A stretch of 64,000 nt of DNA from Eubacteriales bacterium. GTDB taxonomy: Bacteria > Bacillota_A > Clostridia > Saccharofermentanales > DTU023. The notes below the pieces were generated by a model. The model saw nothing but the letters and a program-made list of their open reading frames with translations. It was not told the origin of the DNA and made no database searches. Of this stretch, positions 59,955-64,000 are shown piece by piece. The position numbers were made by a program, and so were the translations under genes. Where the stretch lies: contig JAUNLO010000001.1 in the NCBI GenBank assembly GCA_030532185.1, positions 1 to 64,000 on the forward strand. Direction: 5' to 3'. The stretch's first letter is position 1; each line of letters starts with the position of its first letter.

Positions 59955-61319
59955 ATGCGTAATATACGTGTCGTAATTTGGGGCTTTGGCGCCATGGGAT
60001 CGGGCATTGCCCGCATGATTCTTGACAAGCAAGGTATGGAAATAACTGGGGTTATTGATACCTGGCAGGAGTTGGTAGGTAAAAATATGTATGACCGCCT
60101 GGGCCTGGAAGCCCAAGGTCGTGAGCCTATCTATATCACCGACCAGCCCGAAGAAGTTATTAAGCAAGAACAATGCGATTTGGTAGTTTTGGCCACTGAC
60201 TCTTTTACAGCCAAGGCCTTCCCGAAACTGAAGTTCTGTGTAGAGCGTGGTGTCAATGTGGTAACTACCGCAGAAGAAATGGCCTGGCCTTGGGCTCAGG
60301 AGCCTGAACTCTCTGCCGAATTGGATCGCCTGGCCCGCAAGCATAAGGTTAGCATTTTGGGTACAGGGGTTAACCCCGGCTTTATCCTGGACCTCTTGGT
60401 TGTCTGCTTAACCGGTGCTTGTGAGAAGGTAGATAGCATCGAAGCAGCTCGGATTAATGACCTTTCACCCTTTGGTAAGGCGGTCATGGAAGAGCAGGGC
60501 GTGGGCATGGAAGTAGAGGCCTTTAACGAGCTCAATGCTGCCGGTAAACTATCTGGCCACGTAGGCTTTCCGGAATCTGTAGGTATCATCACGGAGGCCT
60601 TGGGCTGGAAGCTTGACAAATTTGAGCAAACTAAAGGCCCCATCGTGTCTAAAGTTGAACGTAAGGCTGCCCACTTTGATGTAGAACCCGGCAAGGTAGC
60701 CGGTGTCCGTCAACAATGCTTTGCCTACGGTGAAGATGGCAAAAAGTTGATTTATTTAGACCATCCTCAACAGGTGTATCCGGAATTAGAAGGTACAGAG
60801 ACGGGCGACTATATTACTATTCATACCGGCGATTACGATATGAATTTACGCATTAAACCGGAAACTCCCGGTGGTGTCGGCACCATTGCCATGATTGTTA
60901 ATATGATTCCTGCAGTCATCAATGCCGATCCCGGTCTCCTCAATCTCCTAGACTTACCCATTCCTCGTGCTTATTTTGGTGACTGGCGTAAGCAAATTGT
61001 GGCCAACCAGGAACCCCACCGTCTCTATAAAGCCGGTGATTTAGTTACTATCGAGCAGGTTTCTTTACCTGCGGGAGAGAGAGCTGGCAGTGTGCCGGAA
61101 GATACTGCCCAAACCCCCCTCTTACTCTGGGTCAAGGGTGAACTGCAAAAAGATGCTTATACCGGTGAGGAAGTAGAAGTTAAGACAGAAATTGGCCGCC
61201 TGGTCACTGGCCGCCTGACCAACCATCCCGTAAATTATCAACATAATTTTGGAGAAGCTGTAGCCGAGTTGGCAGAAGTGCGCAAGCTGGTAAAGGCCGT
61301 TTTATGGGAGGAAGTATAA
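59955..61319 (+). CDS. ord-ortA: 2,4-diaminopentanoate dehydrogenase fused to 2-amino-4-oxopentanoate thiolase small subunit (Ord-OrtA)
   Basis: Ord oxidatively deaminates 2,4-diaminopentanoate to 2-amino-4-oxopentanoate; OrtA with OrtB then cleaves this with CoA to acetyl-CoA and alanine. The 454-residue protein is about 100 residues longer than Ord. Residues 1-348 are Ord, with an N-terminal NAD(P) loop (VIWGFGAMGSGIA) and ILGTGVNPGF near 134. Residues about 352-454 (nucleotides about 61008-61316) match free-standing OrtA: GDLVTIEQVSLPAGERAGSVPEDT, LLLWVKGEL, then HNFGEAVAEL. No stop or frameshift interrupts the junction. AGGAGG precedes the ATG. The ortB GTG follows the stop at once, and no separate ortA is present, so the fusion should supply both functions. 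Confidence 0.9.
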   Translation: MRNIRVVIWGFGAMGSGIARMILDKQGMEITGVIDTWQELVGKNMYDRLGLEAQGREPIYITDQPEEVIKQEQCDLVVLATDSFTAKAFPKLKFCVERGVNVVTTAEEMAWPWAQEPELSAELDRLARKHKVSILGTGVNPGFILDLLVVCLTGACEKVDSIEAARINDLSPFGKAVMEEQGVGMEVEAFNELNAAGKLSGHVGFPESVGIITEALGWKLDKFEQTKGPIVSKVERKAAHFDVEPGKVAGVRQQCFAYGEDGKKLIYLDHPQQVYPELEGTETGDYITIHTGDYDMNLRIKPETPGGVGTIAMIVNMIPAVINADPGLLNLLDLPIPRAYFGDWRKQIVANQEPHRLYKAGDLVTIEQVSLPAGERAGSVPEDTAQTPLLLWVKGELQKDAYTGEEVEVKTEIGRLVTGRLTNHPVNYQHNFGEAVAELAEVRKLVKAVLWEEV

Positions 61320-62735
61320 GTGAAAGATTTATCATATGAAGCCGTAATGGCCCGTCAAAACGAAATTATTCGCCAAGCTGTGGGTTTGGACTATGATCAA
61401 TTTGAAAAAGCCGACCACACCTTTGATTACGAAGCTCTCATGGCTTCCGTGCCTTACGACCTTGAAGAAGTTTGTGAAATTCTCGACAAGATGCACGTAG
61501 GTAAAACGCCCTTAGTTTACCTTGATAATATTACGGCCTTAGCCCGCAAGGTAGCTCCTGAGGGTAAGGGGGCCAAAATTTATATCAAGGACGAGGCCGC
61601 AAACCCTTCAGGTAGTTTCAAGGCCAGGCGAGCAGCCCTCTCCGTCTATGAAGCCAAACGTCTTGGCTACAAGGGTGTTATTGCTGCTACCTCCGGTAAC
61701 TACGGGGCTGCAGTAGCAGCTATGGCGGCCAAATTAGGCCTTAAGTGCATCGTGGTCCAAGAGTGCTTCGACTCCCGCCGGGTAGGCCAACCCGAAATCC
61801 TCGAAAAACAGCGTAAGTGCGAGGCCCTGGGTGCCGAGGTTATCCAACTCTCTGTAGGTCCCGAACTCTTCTATGAGACCTTAAAGCTTTTAGAAGAAAC
61901 AGGTTACTATAATGCTTCCTTGTATACCGCTACCGCAATTGCTGGTGTCGAGAGCTTAGGTTATGAAATTGTCCAGCAGGGTATGGAAGCCTTTGGCCGT
62001 CATCCTGACTACGTAATTGCCACCAATGCCGGTGGTGGAAACCTCACGGGCACAGCACGTGGCTTGCGTAAAGCAGGGGCCACAGAGACCAAGGTTTATG
62101 CTGCAAGTGTTGACCTTTCTGGTTTACACATGGCCTCTGACCACGACTTCAACCGCAAGTCCTTCACCACTGGCCACACCGGCTTCGGCATTCCCTTCAC
62201 CGTACAACCTGACCGTAGTGACGTACCCCGTAATGCGGCCCGTCCCTTGCGCTATATCGATAACTACATGACCCTCAAGCAGGGTGAGGTTTTCTTCATT
62301 ACCGAGTCCCTGGCTGCTCTCGAAGGTATGGAGAGAGGACCTGCGGGCAACACGTCCTTGGCCGCTGCCTTTGCCCTAGCCCAGACCTTAGACCAGGATC
62401 AAATTATCGTAGTTCAAGAGACCGAATACACCGGTGCGGGTAAGCATCCTATGCCCCAGCTTAGCTTTGCCAGAGATAATGGCATTGATATTCGTCTGGG
62501 TGATCCGGAAGAAGAAGTCCCGGGCAAGAATATTATCCTGCCTGATCATCCTAGCAAGATTAAAGCCCGCTTCTGGGATATGGCTAGTTTGAGGAAATCT
62601 GCCCTCAAACGTTTAGTGGCAGCTATGGATGATAAAATCACCGCTGACCAGGCCCAATATCTGCAAGAGGAACTCAATTGTGATTTAGACTTCCTTGGCC
62701 AGGCCTTAGGCGAATTAGGTAAGCAGTTAGCTTAG
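61320..62735 (+). CDS. ortB: 2-amino-4-oxopentanoate thiolase, PLP subunit (OrtB)
   Basis: OrtB is the pyridoxal-phosphate subunit of the thiolase. The 471-residue protein has the fold-type II (threonine-synthase-like) layout: the PLP Lys in PSGSFKARRA near residue 99, SGNYGAAVAAMAAKLGLK near 122, and a glycine-rich phosphate loop NAGGGNLTGTARG near 239. It starts with GTG immediately after the Ord-OrtA stop, matching an equimolar complex with the fused small subunit. Confidence 0.93.
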   Translation: MKDLSYEAVMARQNEIIRQAVGLDYDQFEKADHTFDYEALMASVPYDLEEVCEILDKMHVGKTPLVYLDNITALARKVAPEGKGAKIYIKDEAANPSGSFKARRAALSVYEAKRLGYKGVIAATSGNYGAAVAAMAAKLGLKCIVVQECFDSRRVGQPEILEKQRKCEALGAEVIQLSVGPELFYETLKLLEETGYYNASLYTATAIAGVESLGYEIVQQGMEAFGRHPDYVIATNAGGGNLTGTARGLRKAGATETKVYAASVDLSGLHMASDHDFNRKSFTTGHTGFGIPFTVQPDRSDVPRNAARPLRYIDNYMTLKQGEVFFITESLAALEGMERGPAGNTSLAAAFALAQTLDQDQIIVVQETEYTGAGKHPMPQLSFARDNGIDIRLGDPEEEVPGKNIILPDHPSKIKARFWDMASLRKSALKRLVAAMDDKITADQAQYLQEELNCDLDFLGQALGELGKQLA

Positions 62736-62744
62736 TAGAGCCTT

Positions 62745-62770
62745 AGCCGGAGGGGCCAACCCCTCCGGCT
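62745..62770 (+). other. Hairpin between ortB and oraS
   Basis: AGCCGGAGGGG (62745-62755) pairs with CCCCTCCGGCT (62760-62770), loop CCAA. It is very GC-rich but is followed by TCCACTTTCA, so it is not a standard terminator. It may set the ratio of thiolase to aminomutase or act as a partial terminator. Confidence 0.7.
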
Positions 62771-62807
62771 TCCACTTTCATATTGCATATTCTATAAGGA
62801 GAATTTC

Positions 62808-63170
62808 ATGGCAAGAAAAGATGACTATTTAGAACGCCGTCAACACCTCGCCAAAATGAGTGACGAAGAACTTTATCAGCACTTTTGGGATTTGGCCAAT
62901 CAATTGGTCGCTCCCATGTTAGAGGCCGGTAAGCATTACACTACTCCCTCCGTAGAGCGCTCTATCCTCTTACGTATGGGCTTTTCGAGCATAGAGGCCA
63001 AACCCATTGTCGATGGTCTCGTCGAGAGAGAGCTCCTGAGTCACGGAGCAGGCAACTGTGTCTACCTTCTGGCTAAAAAGACCGGCTTATCAATCCGCGA
63101 AGCAGGCCTAGCCTTGGTTGAGGGTAAATATTGGGACCAGGTGGCCAGCTTATTTGAAGGGAGTAACTAG
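62808..63170 (+). CDS. oraS: D-ornithine 4,5-aminomutase S subunit
   Basis: OraS is the small subunit of the adenosylcobalamin- and PLP-dependent mutase that converts D-ornithine to 2,4-diaminopentanoate. The 120-residue size and sequence (RREDDYLERR-like start, HYTTPSVERSILLRMGFSS, GAGNCVYLLAKKTGLSIREAG) fit the family. AAGGAG precedes the ATG by eight bases; oraE begins two bases after the stop. Confidence 0.93.
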   Translation: MARKDDYLERRQHLAKMSDEELYQHFWDLANQLVAPMLEAGKHYTTPSVERSILLRMGFSSIEAKPIVDGLVERELLSHGAGNCVYLLAKKTGLSIREAGLALVEGKYWDQVASLFEGSN

Positions 63171-63172
63171 AT

Positions 63173-64000
63173 ATGGCTAAGACCTTAAATGAACGCGCAA
63201 AACTGGAAAATCTTCATAAAGACGAACGCCTGGATGTACGTAAGATCTTAGACGGCCTGGAAGACTACCATCCTGGTAAACACCCCTGGCACTGGCGTGA
63301 AGGGCGCAATGAAAAGCGTCAAGTTGGTGATTTTGAATACTACGAGACCTCGGAACCCTTGAAGCAGTCCGTACCCCTGCCGGGTAGCCGGGGCTTCGGT
63401 TATATTGATCCCCAACCAGACTGTGTAATCACCACTGAGATTGCCTCCGGTCGCTTTGAGGATGATATCCGTCGTATGCGGATGTCCGCTTGGAATGGCG
63501 CTGACCATATCATGGTTATTCGGACAGCCGGCCAATCGCATATTGATTCCCTCATCGAAGGTACCACTCAGGGAATCGGCGGTATTGCCGTCACCCGTAA
63601 ACAATGTAGGGCCACCCGCCGGGCTTTAGACCTCATTGAGGAAGAAGTGGGCCGTCCCTTAAACTTCCACTCCTATGTTTCAGGTATTGCCGGACCCGAT
63701 ATCGCCGTCATGTTTGTGGAAGAGGGTATTTCTGGTGTTCACCAAGATCCCCAGTACAATGTGCTCTACCGCAATATTAACGGTCTGCGCAGCTTTGTAG
63801 ATGCCTGTGAAAGTAAGTCCATTATCGCCTACGGCGAAATGCTACAGATTGACGGAGCCCACAATGCCAACGCCACCGCCATGGAGGCCTGGAAGGTTTA
63901 TCCCGAGCTCATGGTCCAGCACGCCCTTAACTGTGCCTTCTCGGTAGGCTGCGGTATCAAACCCGGAAATATTGCCTTATCCACGGTGCCTCCTACCGCA
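63173..64000 (+). CDS. oraE: D-ornithine 4,5-aminomutase E subunit (5' part, cut by window end)
   Basis: The ATG at 63173 follows GGGAG within the oraS end, and the frame stays open to the last base: 276 codons of an expected ~730. Visible family blocks are IDPQPDCVITTEIASGRFEDD, MVIRTAGQSHIDSLIEGTTQGIGG, NFHSYVSGIAGPDIAVMF and QIDGAHNANATAMEAWKVYPELM. This is the N-terminal TIM-barrel part that carries PLP. The cobalamin-binding domain and the PLP Lys lie beyond the window, as would any ornithine racemase gene. Confidence 0.95.
   Translation, partial: MAKTLNERAKLENLHKDERLDVRKILDGLEDYHPGKHPWHWREGRNEKRQVGDFEYYETSEPLKQSVPLPGSRGFGYIDPQPDCVITTEIASGRFEDDIRRMRMSAWNGADHIMVIRTAGQSHIDSLIEGTTQGIGGIAVTRKQCRATRRALDLIEEEVGRPLNFHSYVSGIAGPDIAVMFVEEGISGVHQDPQYNVLYRNINGLRSFVDACESKSIIAYGEMLQIDGAHNANATAMEAWKVYPELMVQHALNCAFSVGCGIKPGNIALSTVPPTA

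Overview
The window reads as a chromosomal segment of an anaerobic, amino-acid-fermenting Bacillota (Clostridia-like). The evidence is the gene content and order (dnaG-rpoD-trmK, dprA-topA-trmFO, a ClpE-type Clp ATPase, a PhoB/WalR-like kinase pair, a Spo0A-C-like protein, tRNAs with encoded CCA, strong purine-rich Shine-Dalgarno sites, several TTG/GTG starts) and a complete-looking ornithine-fermentation module at the right end. I cannot name the genus. I see no prophage, insertion sequence, CRISPR array or integrated element; coding density is high, and no stretch over 300 bases lacks a gene or RNA.

Layout. 1-3.4 kb: a two-domain esterase/acyltransferase, a zinc-ribbon membrane protein and tRNA-Glu. 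3.45-8.9 kb: uvrA and a ClpE-type ATPase behind an almost perfect CIRCE (HrcA) operator, ended by a clear terminator. 8.9-20.3 kb: pgi, then a mostly co-directional run: radical SAM pair, SGNH-type esterase-like protein, valS, ligA and a small membrane protein. 20.3-21.5 kb: a Spo0A-C-like regulator with a 0A-box-like site, and HU. 21.5-30.9 kb: FHA-SEDS glycosyltransferase plus its transpeptidase, polA, ychF, coaE, comM. 31-38.9 kb: dprA, topA, trmFO, queA, tgt, yajC. 39-46.7 kb: dnaG-rpoD-trmK, RNase P RNA, a YfhO-type membrane protein and dCMP deaminase.

46.7-54.9 kb is mainly on the minus strand: response regulator, sensor kinase and RluF-like pseudouridine synthase in one unit; a hexapeptide-repeat protein; tRNA-Met/Ile2, tRNA-Tyr and tRNA-Pro with well-defined promoters and terminators; a CofE-like ligase; a Gate-domain membrane protein behind tRNA-Leu. 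One RluA-family gene runs on the plus strand within this part.

55-64 kb is the metabolic highlight. A branched-chain-type amino acid ABC importer (livJHMGF) is followed on the same strand, without a visible intrinsic terminator, by genes for oxidative ornithine breakdown: 2,4-diaminopentanoate dehydrogenase, 2-amino-4-oxopentanoate thiolase, and D-ornithine 4,5-aminomutase S and E (E cut by the window end). Together they would convert D-ornithine to acetyl-CoA and alanine with release of ammonia and NAD(P)H. Instead of a free ortA gene, the thiolase small subunit is fused to the C-terminus of the dehydrogenase (Ord-OrtA). I consider this fusion, its linkage to the transporter, and the CIRCE-controlled uvrA-clpE unit the most notable observations.
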